Notes: generated from the sequence alone by a model not told the origin. 64,000 bases of DNA from an uncultured Bacteroidota bacterium (GCA_903834765.1 CAILKE010000055.1:62001-126000), one strand, 5' to 3'. Shown: positions 28,583 to 39,654, counted from the first letter of the stretch. A program made the numbers and translations.

Positions 28583-30130
28583 TTATATCAACCAAGCATT
28601 AGCATATTTTTTTTGCATCAATGTTGCCATTGGAGTGCCAGTAATTTTTGATTCAATGTATACTTCTATTTCGAAATAAAAAGTGACATTTTTTTCATGA
28701 GGGTCTTTCATGATTTCCTCTAAGTCTTTTTTAAAACTTAAAAATATATCTTTCTCCGTTCCTTTATATTTTGAAAGTTGATCAAAATAGGCGACAATTA
28801 ATTTTTCTGTTTTGAAAAATGAAACGGGTGTTTTATAATAATTCTTGATAGTTGTAATAATATATTCTAATTGTTTGAAATTACCTAATTCATAATGTAA
28901 TCCAATATTTATAATTCTTGAAAATGATTGTAAATCCTCACGAAGCAAGTTATTTCCTTCATTTAAAATCAATGATATGTAATGCTGTGCTTTTATATAA
29001 TTACCAAAATAGGTATTCATAATAGCTATATTATAATAAAAAATCAGTTCTTCTTCTTTATTAATTTTCCCTTTAAATTCACTTAGACTAGATTCAATAG
29101 AATTTACATTTTCTTGAGCTTCTTTTAAACGCCCACTATTTGTATTAATTGTAAGCTGAGCATTTAATGTAGAAGTTAATATTTTTAATTGAAGATCAGT
29201 AGCATTGAATGCTTTAAGGTTTGATTTTTCTTTTAATTGATTAATGAGTGTGGCACACGTTTTATATTTTTTTTCCTCAAAGGCAATATTTATTAAATTA
29301 TTAAGAGTCGTTAAATAGCGATTTGGCATTTCCTCAATAAACTCAGGTTGCTTGTCCATTAAGTCCAATAAAAAGAGACATTCAGCCTCTCTGCTTTGGT
29401 TATCCTGACATCTGCAATATAAGATAGATCGGCAGTGATGAAAAATAATAAGTGCTTTAGTTGATTTGGCTGATTTTTCATTTTTCAGAAGAGGGGAGTT
29501 TAGATAAGAGTTTATAGCATCTAAATCTTGTTGTGTTTTTGCTTTATTTTTTTGTCTAGTATTTAAATTAATTTTAGAAAATAATAAAGTATAAGTTCCA
29601 AGATTTTTTGATTTTTCTATTACATCTTGCTCTTCTTTAACTAAATTCTCGATAGTATTGTTTTTGATGTTAAATTGAATCTCGATCGTAATCAATAGCT
29701 TTTCTAAACCTATTAATTCTAGCACAGAATGAAATCGTTCGAAGCGATAAGCTTCTTGTTTTTGTTTATTTAATATTTTACGACATTGCTTGTATTGAGC
29801 CTTATCAAATAGATTTAAGATATTTGTGATTTCATCTTTTATTAAAAAAGAAGCACTACTCTCGGCATAAAAAGAACGTAAACATTTTAAAATAAAATTA
29901 TATAATCTTTCTGATAATTGACTTTTGACTTCATGCGTTTCTATTTTATGTTTTATTGATTTTGCCGAAAAATCTTCTTTAAATCCACTTGCTAACTCTA
30001 TAGAATTAAATAAGGTTATTAAACTAGACTCTTCATTATTGGCTGCAGCATGAAGTTTTAAAAATCGTTTTTCTGATTTTGAAAGTGATTTTACTAAATC
30101 AAATAAGTCCCTATTGGAGATTAAATTCAT
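28583..30130 (-). CDS. Helical-repeat protein, paralog 2 of a tandem pair
   Basis: A 515-residue homolog of the downstream 26912-28453 protein. The shared elements, in the same order, are LFDLVKSLSKSEKRFLKL, LKCLRSFYAES, KQCRKILNKQKQEAYRFERF and YFGNYIKAQHYISLIL. The N-terminal 60 residues are the best conserved, which suggests a defined domain there, followed by a faster-evolving TPR-like solenoid. There is no signal peptide or membrane helix. The two genes are in tandem on the same strand and may be cotranscribed. The divergently placed neighbour is a secreted M1 peptidase. The function is unknown. Confidence 0.7.
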   Translation of the reverse strand: MNLISNRDLFDLVKSLSKSEKRFLKLHAAANNEESSLITLFNSIELASGFKEDFSAKSIKHKIETHEVKSQLSERLYNFILKCLRSFYAESSASFLIKDEITNILNLFDKAQYKQCRKILNKQKQEAYRFERFHSVLELIGLEKLLITIEIQFNIKNNTIENLVKEEQDVIEKSKNLGTYTLLFSKINLNTRQKNKAKTQQDLDAINSYLNSPLLKNEKSAKSTKALIIFHHCRSILYCRCQDNQSREAECLFLLDLMDKQPEFIEEMPNRYLTTLNNLINIAFEEKKYKTCATLINQLKEKSNLKAFNATDLQLKILTSTLNAQLTINTNSGRLKEAQENVNSIESSLSEFKGKINKEEELIFYYNIAIMNTYFGNYIKAQHYISLILNEGNNLLREDLQSFSRIINIGLHYELGNFKQLEYIITTIKNYYKTPVSFFKTEKLIVAYFDQLSKYKGTEKDIFLSFKKDLEEIMKDPHEKNVTFYFEIEVYIESKITGTPMATLMQKKYANAWLI

Positions 30131-30225
30131 AATTAAGAATACTATTGTGTGTTTGTGATTATATAATTCCTAAAATACTATTACTAAGTAAGTAATTTTA
30201 TTTAACTTTAATAAAAAATATCTCT

Positions 30226-32643
30226 ATGAAAGTTAGTTATTCTTCTCTTTTTATTGGTTTTCTAATGATGACTAACTTTACGTATAGTCAAACTATAAAT
30301 TGTCAAATCCTTAAAACGTCTGGTATTAGCTCAACTCCAATTTATTATTCTCCCGAAAATCTTCGTAGTGATACGATAGATATTTTGAAATATACTATCA
30401 ATCTAGATGTTACAGATTTTACAAATCATATAATTAAGGGAAATACTGTAGTTCGATTTGCCCCAAAAATTAATAATCAAACTCGATTACGCTTAGATCT
30501 ATTGAAGTTGCAAATTGATAGTGTTAAACAAAATACAACTATTTTAACCTATAATTACAATGATACTTTGTTAAAAATTAATTTGCCATCTTCACTAAAT
30601 ACGATTGATACAAGCGAGGTTACCGTATATTACCATGGAACACCGCAAGGCGATCCATCTGGTTGGGGCGGCTTTTCATTTAACGGAAATTATGCTTACA
30701 ATTTAGGCGTTGGGTTTGGCGCTAAGCCACATAATTATGGAAGAGTATGGTTTCCATGCTTTGACAATTTCGTGGAAAAGTCAAAGTATGAATTTAACAT
30801 TACTACCGATACTGCTAAACGTTCTTATTGCAATGGATTGCTTATAAGTGATGTAAAGATTGGTAACAAGCGAACACGCCAATGGCTTTTAAACAAAGAA
30901 ATCCCATCATATTTAGCATCAGTAGCTGTTGCTGATTACACTCAGGTAAATTGGACAGTTAATGCGGCTAATGGTCCATTACCAATTGTTTTGGCAGCTC
31001 GTTCAAGTGATACTACTGCTCTTAAAAATGGATTTATGCATTTACCAAATGCTATTTTAGGTTACGAAAATTATTATGGCCCTTATGTTTGGAATAGAGT
31101 AGGGTATTGCTTAGTGCCATTTAGCAGTGGTGCTATGGAGCATGCTACTAATATAGCTTATCCTCAGTCGGCTACAAGCATTGCTTATGAGTCACAAATT
31201 ATGGCACACGAATTATCTCATCATTGGTGGGGAGATTTAATGACCTGCGAAACTCAAGAAGATATGTGGTTAAACGAAGGTATGGCGAGCTACAGCGAAC
31301 GTCTATTTTTAGAGTGGACATATAACTACGTAAAATATTTAGCTGAAGTAAAACTAATTCATGATGATTTAATTAAATACGTGCATCTTAAAGAAAAAGG
31401 ATTTAGAGCTATATCTGGAGTTCCTTTTGAATACACTTATGGCGATCACGTTTACAAAAAAGGGTCTGATGTAGCACACACTTTGCGAACATATATGGGA
31501 GATGCGGCTTTCTTTACAGGTTTAAAATATGTGCTTCAACAAAAAGCATATAAAAACATGAATAGTTTAGAATTTAGAAATTTATTACAAACTTCCTCCG
31601 GACAGAATTTAACTGATTTTTTTGATAATTGGGTGTTTAGTGGTGGATGGCCCCATTTTTCAATCGATTCAGTAAAAACTTCGGGGACCTCCGCACCTTA
31701 TACGCATATTGTTTACGTTAAACAAAAATTACACGGTGCGCAAACATTATATTCTAATGTGCCTCTAGAATTAACATTTATGAATAGTGCGTGGAATAAA
31801 GAAATAAAAAATATAGTGATGTCTGGTGCAACAAAATCATTTACTATGCAAACTAATATATTACCTTTGTTTACTGGAATTAACGTTGATTCAAAAATCT
31901 CTGATGCTATTTCTTCAGAGTATAAAACAATTAAAACTGCATCAACAATTAGTTACACCTTAGGCAAAGCTATGTTAATCGTATCTAACAAAGGTGCAGA
32001 TTCGTCTTATATTAGGATAGAGCATAATTTAGCTAAAGCCGATGTTATAAAAAATAATAGTCATAATTTCAGATTAAACACACAGCATTATTGGAAAATA
32101 GATGGCATTTTATCTTCTGGATTTACCAGTAAATTAAGGTTAAATTATGATGGAAATAAAAACACATCTGGCATTAGCTATTTAGATACTTGTTTAACAG
32201 CCATTAATGGGGATAGTCTTATTTTATTATACCGTAAAAATGCAGAAGATGATTGGAAAGAAGTGAATAGTTATACGAAGTTCAAAAGTGCAAGTAAAAC
32301 TGGGTTCTTAACCGTTGATACGTTTAAGTTAGGCGAATACGTATTTGCTAATGGTAAAAGTTCCGTTCTAATAGGATTAAACGAAAAAAATAAATCGAAT
32401 GTTGAAATGGAAATATTTCCTAATCCTGTCTCGCATCAATTAATGGTTAATTTTATTAATTATAGTATTACTTCTTCTCATTTTATTGATATTGTTGATA
32501 TACAGGGTAAGGTTGTTAAGCACATTCAAAATATTACTAATGAAAATTTAATTACAATTTCTGATTTACCGAAAGGTCAATACATGATTGATTTAGTAGA
32601 TAAAAACAAAGTAATATCGAGTAAGTCCGTTATTATTGAGTAA
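30226..32643 (+). CDS. Secreted M1 aminopeptidase with type IX sorting domain
   Basis: An 805-residue exported metallopeptidase. It has a signal peptide (ends near NFTYSQ), an N-terminal beta domain, the exopeptidase motif GAMEH, the zinc site HELSH (His328, Glu329, His332) followed by Glu351 in WLNEGMAS, and a C-terminal type A sorting domain (IFPNPVSHQLMVNF; DLPKGQYMIDLVDKNK). The spacing of HEXXH-18-E fits the M1 family. It would be exported by Sec, then by the type IX system encoded at 36-42 kb, and anchored or released outside the cell, where it trims peptides for nutrition. It starts 95 bp from the divergent helical-repeat gene. Confidence 0.95.
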   Translation: MKVSYSSLFIGFLMMTNFTYSQTINCQILKTSGISSTPIYYSPENLRSDTIDILKYTINLDVTDFTNHIIKGNTVVRFAPKINNQTRLRLDLLKLQIDSVKQNTTILTYNYNDTLLKINLPSSLNTIDTSEVTVYYHGTPQGDPSGWGGFSFNGNYAYNLGVGFGAKPHNYGRVWFPCFDNFVEKSKYEFNITTDTAKRSYCNGLLISDVKIGNKRTRQWLLNKEIPSYLASVAVADYTQVNWTVNAANGPLPIVLAARSSDTTALKNGFMHLPNAILGYENYYGPYVWNRVGYCLVPFSSGAMEHATNIAYPQSATSIAYESQIMAHELSHHWWGDLMTCETQEDMWLNEGMASYSERLFLEWTYNYVKYLAEVKLIHDDLIKYVHLKEKGFRAISGVPFEYTYGDHVYKKGSDVAHTLRTYMGDAAFFTGLKYVLQQKAYKNMNSLEFRNLLQTSSGQNLTDFFDNWVFSGGWPHFSIDSVKTSGTSAPYTHIVYVKQKLHGAQTLYSNVPLELTFMNSAWNKEIKNIVMSGATKSFTMQTNILPLFTGINVDSKISDAISSEYKTIKTASTISYTLGKAMLIVSNKGADSSYIRIEHNLAKADVIKNNSHNFRLNTQHYWKIDGILSSGFTSKLRLNYDGNKNTSGISYLDTCLTAINGDSLILLYRKNAEDDWKEVNSYTKFKSASKTGFLTVDTFKLGEYVFANGKSSVLIGLNEKNKSNVEMEIFPNPVSHQLMVNFINYSITSSHFIDIVDIQGKVVKHIQNITNENLITISDLPKGQYMIDLVDKNKVISSKSVIIE

Positions 32644-32770
32644 TTAAAGTTTCCACAGAAATAATAAATATCAATAAAACAATATTTAAAGCTTAATTTG
32701 ATTTTTTGATAATAGAACAACGTCATTATTTAGTAATAATATTAACTAAGAGTCTTTTATTTAAATTACT

Positions 32771-32932
32771 CATACGTTGGTAATTGTGCGGCGGATTTTG
32801 CCAAAACAGTGGGAAATCCTAGTTTTTCTGGCGGAGCTGAAGCGAGGAATGTGTGAGGAAAAACGGATTTGGTGTTTTGGCTTGTCACGCCAAGGCGTGA
32901 TTGTTACTTTTTTTCGTCAAGGAAAAAAATGT
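32771..32932 (+). repeat. Structured dispersed element, copy A, with palindrome insertion
   Basis: It lies between the M1 peptidase gene and galE. The three nested stems are GCCAAAAC (32800-32807) with GTTTTGGC (32874-32881), AAATCC (32814-32819) with GGATTT (32865-32870), and GTTTTTC (32822-32828) with GAAAAAC (32858-32864). A second hairpin near 32907-32931 has TCAAG in its loop, complementary to the CTTG after the first stem. Between CTTG and the second hairpin sits a perfect 16-bp palindrome, 32885-32900, absent from copies B and C. Over 85 core bases it matches copy B at 78 positions, and all seven differences are unpaired. The rest of the gap up to galE shows nothing. Confidence 0.75.
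32885..32900. repeat. 16-bp palindrome TCACGCCAAGGCGTGA inside copy A
   Basis: A perfect self-complementary 16-mer (apart from the central AA) located where copies B and C of the dispersed element have no counterpart. It differs in only one central base from the palindrome in the leader of the first ORF6N gene (54895-54910). The identity suggests a shared recognition or insertion sequence. Confidence 0.6.
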
Positions 32933-33020
32933 AAAAATATATCTGAGTTTTTGAATAGACTCTAATTAGTATATACAAAAAACTCATTATATTTAGTCGT
33001 ATTTTCAAATAACATTTTCT

Positions 33021-34043
33021 ATGCAAACAATTATTGTAACAGGCGGGGCAGGTTATATAGGTTCCCACACAATTATTGAACTAATTAATCAAACAACATA
33101 TGATATTGTTTCTATTGATAATTTCTCAAATTCTACTCCTCAAACTTTTGATAGAATCGAAGCTATTACTGGGAAACGAATTCGAAATTTAAATGTTGAC
33201 ATTTGTAACCTCGAAGCCCTTGAATTTGCTATTAGTTCAATAAAATTCCCAATAATAGGCATTATTCATTTCGCAGCATTCAAAGCAGTTGGAGATTCTG
33301 TTTTAAATCCGTTGAGTTATTATCACAATAATTTAGAGTCGTTAATTAATGTGTTGAAAATTTGTAAATTAAAAAACATACACAATTTTATTTTTTCTTC
33401 TTCTTGCTCCGTATATGGAAATGTCGACCAATTGCCAGTTACAGAAGAAACTCCTTTTGCACCTGCCGAATCACCTTATGCACATACTAAACAAATTGGA
33501 GAAGATATCTTAATTAACGTTACTAAAAGTGAACATACATTTAAATCGGTCTTGCTACGTTATTTTAATCCCGTAGGAGCCCATTTATCTGGTCTTAATG
33601 GCGAATTATCCAAAGATAAACCTAATAATTTAGTGCCGTTTATTACTCAATCAGCTGCCGGCATTTTACCTCCGCTTACGGTGTTTGGTGGTGATTATGA
33701 TACGCGCGATGGTTCATGTATCAGAGATTATATCCACGTGAGCGATATTGCAGATGCGCATGTAAAAGCATTGAATTATTTGATTGAAAACAAACAAAAA
33801 CAATCAACCTCTATTTTTAATTTAGGTACAGGTAATGGCGTCAGTGTTTTTGAGGCTATTCATTCATTTGAAAAGGTTACTAATCAAAAATTAAATTATT
33901 CGGTAGGTCCTCGTCGCTCTGGTGACGTTATTAAAATATACGCCAATAATAATTTTGCTATGCAGGAGTTGCATTGGGTGCCAAAATATAATTTAGATGA
34001 TATGATGCTTAGTGCTTGGAAATGGCAATTAAATTGTATCTAA
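33021..34043 (+). CDS. galE: UDP-glucose 4-epimerase
   Basis: A 340-residue extended SDR with the NAD motif VTGGAGYIGSH at the N-terminus, the SSSCSVYG serine region, catalytic Tyr153 and Lys157 in SPYAHTKQIGED, and the GGDYDTRDGSCIRDYIHV segment diagnostic of GalE. It interconverts UDP-glucose and UDP-galactose, in the cytosol, for surface polysaccharides or galactose use. No galactose-catabolic gene is adjacent, so a role in glycan precursor supply is more likely. The structured element copy A lies just upstream, in the gap after the M1 peptidase gene. Confidence 0.96.
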   Translation: MQTIIVTGGAGYIGSHTIIELINQTTYDIVSIDNFSNSTPQTFDRIEAITGKRIRNLNVDICNLEALEFAISSIKFPIIGIIHFAAFKAVGDSVLNPLSYYHNNLESLINVLKICKLKNIHNFIFSSSCSVYGNVDQLPVTEETPFAPAESPYAHTKQIGEDILINVTKSEHTFKSVLLRYFNPVGAHLSGLNGELSKDKPNNLVPFITQSAAGILPPLTVFGGDYDTRDGSCIRDYIHVSDIADAHVKALNYLIENKQKQSTSIFNLGTGNGVSVFEAIHSFEKVTNQKLNYSVGPRRSGDVIKIYANNNFAMQELHWVPKYNLDDMMLSAWKWQLNCI

Positions 34044-34165
34044 TTATTTTTATTTAGAGGTTTGTTGACAAACATTTTTAAAAATACTTCTTAAATTATT
34101 TCACTTATTTATTAAACAATTGTGAATAAATCTTCGATTTACTCATTAAAATTGATGCGCTAAGA

Positions 34166-35732
<1,567 letters not shown>

Positions 35733-35746
35733 TTATATTATTTCTA

Positions 35747-35784
35747 GTTTAAAGTTTCAGGTTTTTGAACTTGGAACTTTAAAC
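35747..35784. repeat. Inverted repeat between atpD and atpC
   Basis: GTTTAAAGTT (35747-35756) and AACTTTAAAC (35775-35784) are exact inverted copies with an 18-bp loop, in the 74-bp gap between the two genes. The mRNA could form a weak hairpin here that sets the beta/epsilon ratio or protects the message end; this is inference. Confidence 0.5.
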
Positions 35785-35806
35785 TTTAAACCAGAAACTG
35801 AAAATA

Positions 35807-36043
35807 ATGAAATTAGAAATAATTACACCCGATAAAAAAGTATTTGAAGGACAAGTGAAATCAGCGGTATTTCCTGGATCCGAAGGTTCCTTTGGATTAT
35901 TAAATAATCATGCTGCCATGATCGCTACTCTTAAAAGTGGTACAATTGAATTAGTTGAAGAGAATAATACTACACATTCATTTGCAGTTAAAGGTGGTGT
36001 AGTTGAAGTACTTAAGAATTCAGTAATTGTTTTAGCAGAGTAA
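35807..36043 (+). CDS. atpC: F1 ATP synthase epsilon subunit, short form
   Basis: A 78-residue protein consisting only of the N-terminal beta-sandwich of AtpC: MKLEIITPDKKVFEG, FPGSEGSFGLLNNHAAMI and FAVKGGVVEVLKNSVIVLAE. The C-terminal two-helix domain, which inhibits ATP hydrolysis in many bacteria, is absent, giving a protein about 55-60 residues shorter than the E. coli one. The short form is common in Bacteroidota. It lies 74 bp after atpD and is followed by a strong terminator, so these two genes form a complete transcription unit. Confidence 0.95.
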   Translation: MKLEIITPDKKVFEGQVKSAVFPGSEGSFGLLNNHAAMIATLKSGTIELVEENNTTHSFAVKGGVVEVLKNSVIVLAE

Positions 36044-36067
36044 TATAAATTATTGTGTATAAAATTG

Positions 36068-36099
36068 AACTCCTATATATTTTTTATAGGAGTTTTTTT
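36068..36099 (+). terminator. Intrinsic terminator after atpC
   Basis: AACTCCTATA and TATAGGAGTT form a stem with an A/T loop, followed by a run of seven T, 25 bp after the atpC stop. Confidence 0.85.
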
Positions 36100-36179
36100 A
36101 TGTGCATTCCAATTTCCATTCTTTCTTTTTAATAATTTCAATTATTTTTTTTTAAAACATAATACTAATAGATTCAAAA

Positions 36180-36212
36180 AAAAATCCCCTGATTACTCAG
36201 AGGATTTTAAAA
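36180..36212 (-). terminator. Intrinsic terminator after gldN
   Basis: On the minus strand AAAATCCTCTGA pairs with TCAGGGGATTTT, leaving a GTAA loop and one mismatch, followed by a T-rich run (T9 read on the minus strand). It sits 15 bp after the gldN stop and closes the secretion operon. Confidence 0.8.
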
Positions 36213-36226
36213 TTTAATGAATTAAT

Positions 36227-37087
36227 TTAGAAATGCCATAAATCATGCTCCCATCTAAATATATCATTTTTGATACGATCAGATTCTAATAAGGCATCTA
36301 TACCTCTACTATAACGTTCAATATCTCTATCAAATACGTTCGTTTCTTTATATGCAGTACTTGAAAATTGTCTTTTCCAAAAGATGTCTTCAAAAGTTCT
36401 TCTTTCAGCATCATTTTTTGAATTAAATACTTCATGTTTTGCAAAATAAGGACGACAGTTTGGGAAGTATACCCAAAATTGATTTATTGGACCCATCTCT
36501 TCCTTTTCAGGTTTCAGTGCATTTATTCCTAAACCTAAAATACGAACTTCTAATACTGACTTTTGTTTATCAAAAAACCAATCTTCTTTTATATCCATAG
36601 TAACAAAGTTTGAATAAATCCAAGTAGAGTCAATAAATCCAGGCTTCTTTACCATGTATTCATTTCCCTTATCATCATATTCTGGCACTTCAGAAGAATC
36701 TTTTTGAATCACTAATTTTTTTCTTACTTCAGATAATTCTAGAGGGGTTGAAAATTCTTCATCTTTAAAAGCTTTGATTTCACCAATTAAAATATATTTT
36801 AATAATACTTGTATCAAAGAAATACGGCTAACAACAATCTCTGTAGGATAATATAATTGTTGGTTTTGTTTTTCACGCATATCTATTCTTCGCCATACAC
36901 GTTTTTCCCAAGAAACATCAGCTTCTCTCAGGTGAGTGTACGGTATAAATCGTCTATTAGTTGAATTTTCTTTGTCATAAATACCGTCTCTATAATCACC
37001 TGGTTGAAATACGCCTGGCTGAGCATGAATATTAATAGCTGTAAAAGCTATAATTGCTACAAATATTAGACTTTTTAAATTTTTCAT
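36227..37087 (-). CDS. gldN: Type IX secretion/gliding protein GldN
   Basis: A 286-residue exported protein with a signal peptide (ends near NIHAQ) that matches GldN/PorN in size, position and sequence features: YRDGIYDKENSTNRRFIPYTHLREADV, split here as a long conserved N-terminal stretch, and the RILGLGINALKPEKEE region. With the lipoprotein GldK it forms the periplasmic ring attached to the outer membrane. It is the last gene of porP-gldK-gldL-gldM-gldN and is followed by a terminator. The gap from gldM is 25 bp. Confidence 0.95.
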   Translation of the reverse strand: MKNLKSLIFVAIIAFTAINIHAQPGVFQPGDYRDGIYDKENSTNRRFIPYTHLREADVSWEKRVWRRIDMREKQNQQLYYPTEIVVSRISLIQVLLKYILIGEIKAFKDEEFSTPLELSEVRKKLVIQKDSSEVPEYDDKGNEYMVKKPGFIDSTWIYSNFVTMDIKEDWFFDKQKSVLEVRILGLGINALKPEKEEMGPINQFWVYFPNCRPYFAKHEVFNSKNDAERRTFEDIFWKRQFSSTAYKETNVFDRDIERYSRGIDALLESDRIKNDIFRWEHDLWHF

Positions 37088-37112
37088 GGTTCCTTTTTTT
37101 TAATTAACGTAA

Positions 37113-38762
37113 TTACATTACTTTAAATGCACAGGTAACTTGATTTGTTTTACCATCTGGCCCTTTCACTTTGGCATCAATAAATACTTTGGAGCCCTTA
37201 TCTGCATTTCTAACAATATCTAATGCTTCTCCAGCCAAATTATTTCCTGTACCTTCAGCTTGACTAGCTTTACCTTTTCTTTTTCCAGCTACTTCATAGG
37301 ATTGTACAATGAAATTAGCTTGAAATTCAAAGCCATTAGCACCTGCACCTAAACCTCCTAAAGAAGATAATTGTGCTTTTGTTAATGTTTGAGGAGAAAA
37401 AACACCTGCTAGTTTTAATTCAGGCTTAGGTAAAGGTTTTACTTTAAATTTAGAAGTTCCTTGAGGTTTTCCTTTTGCAGAAGCAGAAATAGTACATTCC
37501 CCGGGTGTTGTAAATACACCTTCAAATTTTCCACCACCTTTTGGAGTCAAACGAGCGCCACCACCACTAGCTGTAACTTGTAAGTCTGTTGGAGAAACTC
37601 CTGCCGCTGAAACTAATATAGGGTTTGGTACACCAACATAAAATACTTTCATTTGTTCTGCTGATACTGCTAAAGCAGGTGCTGCAACCATATATGTGCC
37701 ACCAAATGGATAAAATTTAAAGGTTCCATCAGGGTTTTTGTATTTAATAACACCTTTATATGTTTGTTCTCCTTGACCACCAGTACCTACAGAATATTTA
37801 CCTTCACCAGACACAATCGGAACCAAAGATCCTTTTGATCCTCCCGCAGCAGCTGCTGAATCAACACCAATAATAATTTCCATATCACCACTAGCTAATT
37901 TTGATGAAGATGCTGCTAAGAAGATATCTGCTTCGTAAGGTTGGCCAGCTTGAATATATGAAGATGGAGCAACAACACGAGCTTTAATAGCGTCAAATTT
38001 AATAGCTAATTTTCCACTTGCTCCGGAGAACACTTGTAAAATATCAGCTTCCACGTTTTTTAAATCAGCTTGCATTTTATTTAATGTTGTAACTACTGCT
38101 GCTTCGGGTAAATGATAAAAGTTTTTTGCTTCCCATCCAAATTTAACATTACCCTCCATAAATGGTGTTTCATCGGGTTCGATGGATTTTAACTTCTTTT
38201 TCAAAGCATCGTAATCATCCTGAGGCAATTTAATTTTAGTATCTTTTTGCATCCCATCAACAATTCCAATTAATTTATCATATAAGCCTTTTAATTTAGT
38301 TTTTAATTCATTAGCAGTAAATTCACCAGTTTTTGGAGAAGCTGCTTCTGACCCAATTAAAAAACCACTAGGTGCATCGTAATTATCAATTTGCCCTGTT
38401 TTCTCCATGAATTCTAAATGCATGGTGTCAGCTGTTTTTTCATCTTTCTTTTCAGTATGGGCAATTACTTTAGTTTTAACTAAACCAATATATTTATATG
38501 TTTCTATAATTTCTTTTTGAGCTAAAATTGCCTTTTCTAAATATGGTTTTGCTGCAGCTGTATTAGCCGCCATATCTTCAAATGCCTTAAAAACACGTTC
38601 ATTATTTTCGTGCATGTTTTCTTTTGCTTTTTCGATACTTTCATTCACTGCAACATACCCGTGCAAAATTTGTTTTGATACGTTCATTGCCAAAAGTGCT
38701 GTTAGTACAAGGTACATCATACCAATCATCTTTTGTCTAGGTGTTTCTTTACCGCCTCCCAT
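37113..38762 (-). CDS. gldM: Type IX secretion/gliding motor protein GldM
   Basis: A 549-residue protein starting with GGGKETPRQKMIGMMYLV, the typical GldM opening, and one inner-membrane helix (MIGMMYLVLTALLAMNVS, about residues 14-31). The rest is a periplasmic stack of domains: a helical domain to about residue 230, then Ig-like domains, and a C-terminal domain that contacts the GldK-GldN ring. With GldL it forms the proton-driven motor that powers secretion and gliding. The length is usual for the family. It sits between gldL and gldN. Confidence 0.96.
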   Translation of the reverse strand: MGGGKETPRQKMIGMMYLVLTALLAMNVSKQILHGYVAVNESIEKAKENMHENNERVFKAFEDMAANTAAAKPYLEKAILAQKEIIETYKYIGLVKTKVIAHTEKKDEKTADTMHLEFMEKTGQIDNYDAPSGFLIGSEAASPKTGEFTANELKTKLKGLYDKLIGIVDGMQKDTKIKLPQDDYDALKKKLKSIEPDETPFMEGNVKFGWEAKNFYHLPEAAVVTTLNKMQADLKNVEADILQVFSGASGKLAIKFDAIKARVVAPSSYIQAGQPYEADIFLAASSSKLASGDMEIIIGVDSAAAAGGSKGSLVPIVSGEGKYSVGTGGQGEQTYKGVIKYKNPDGTFKFYPFGGTYMVAAPALAVSAEQMKVFYVGVPNPILVSAAGVSPTDLQVTASGGGARLTPKGGGKFEGVFTTPGECTISASAKGKPQGTSKFKVKPLPKPELKLAGVFSPQTLTKAQLSSLGGLGAGANGFEFQANFIVQSYEVAGKRKGKASQAEGTGNNLAGEALDIVRNADKGSKVFIDAKVKGPDGKTNQVTCAFKVM

Positions 38763-38859
38763 AGTGCTATAATATTATTTTAAGTTTATTTTAAGTTTAT
38801 TTTTTATTAAGTTGAGCTAAGAGTTATCTTAGCTCAACTTAGCATTAAGTGGGTGATGA

Positions 38860-39654
38860 TTATTTATTATAATTCATTGCACCTAACATATTTCCATAAA
38901 TACTGTTAAGAGCTGATAAATTAGTTGATAACGTAGACATTTCTGCACGATACTTTTTAGTATCTTCAACTGAGTCATGAAGGTTTTTCATTAAATCAGC
39001 TAATCCACCATAAAATTTCTCAGTAGCATCTAAATGACCTCTTGAGCCTTGTAATTGTAATTCATAAGTTGCATTTAATGCAGATAAATTTTTAGAAACT
39101 GAATTTAATGATTCACCAATTGAATGACTAGCATCATTTGATCCAGCTAAGCTAGACATTGCATCAGCTGCTTTAATGTATGTATCAGCTAAATGAGATA
39201 CATTTTTTGAAGCACTTTGTACACTTGAAACATATTCATTTGTTGCAACTGTTGCATTACTAATATCACCAATTTTAGAGGCGCTATCACTTAAAGAACG
39301 CATTCCTGAACCTAAACTTTCAATTAATTCAGGACCAATTTTAGCTTCAGCTAACATTGTATCTAATTGATTTGAAACAGGTAATCCACTATCAGCCTGA
39401 GATTCCTCTTCATGACTTCCCATTCCACCTAATTCAGGATAAGCTAAAGTCCAATCATACTCTTCATGAGGAATATCTAATCCAAACATAATAAACAAAA
39501 TCGCTTCAGTTCCTAAACCCGCAATAATCGCAATATCTGAACCTGGCCAGTGTTGAATTTTAAATAGTGCGCCAACAATAACAATAGAAGCGCCAAAACA
39601 AGAAGCTAAGTGTAACATTTTTTTCGCTCCGGTAATTTTAGGTAATTTACTCAT
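38860..39654 (-). CDS. gldL: Type IX secretion/gliding motor protein GldL
   Basis: A 264-residue protein with two N-terminal membrane helices: MLHLASCFGASIVIVGALFK and IAIIAGLGTEAILFIMFGL. The acidic residue in the second helix (Glu in GTEAI) is the conserved charge placed in the membrane by known GldL. Between the helices is KIQHWPGSD, a typical GldL motif. The C-terminal region is cytoplasmic, helical and rich in Ser and Asn. It forms a pentamer around two GldM in the proton-driven motor. The gap to gldM is 97 bp. Confidence 0.96.
   Translation of the reverse strand: MSKLPKITGAKKMLHLASCFGASIVIVGALFKIQHWPGSDIAIIAGLGTEAILFIMFGLDIPHEEYDWTLAYPELGGMGSHEEESQADSGLPVSNQLDTMLAEAKIGPELIESLGSGMRSLSDSASKIGDISNATVATNEYVSSVQSASKNVSHLADTYIKAADAMSSLAGSNDASHSIGESLNSVSKNLSALNATYELQLQGSRGHLDATEKFYGGLADLMKNLHDSVEDTKKYRAEMSTLSTNLSALNSIYGNMLGAMNYNK

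Noticed and set aside
32771-32932. Integron attC site as explanation for the structured element
   Set aside because: The ends do not carry the RYYYAAC/GTTRRRY core boxes, no integrase is nearby and the copies are not arrayed between gene cassettes.
32777-32965. 62-codon open frame on the plus strand in structured element copy A, with a peptide similar to one from copy B
   Set aside because: The likeness (ELKRGMCEEKRIW) follows from the repeat itself; changes avoid the stems rather than follow codon positions, and copy C has no such frame.
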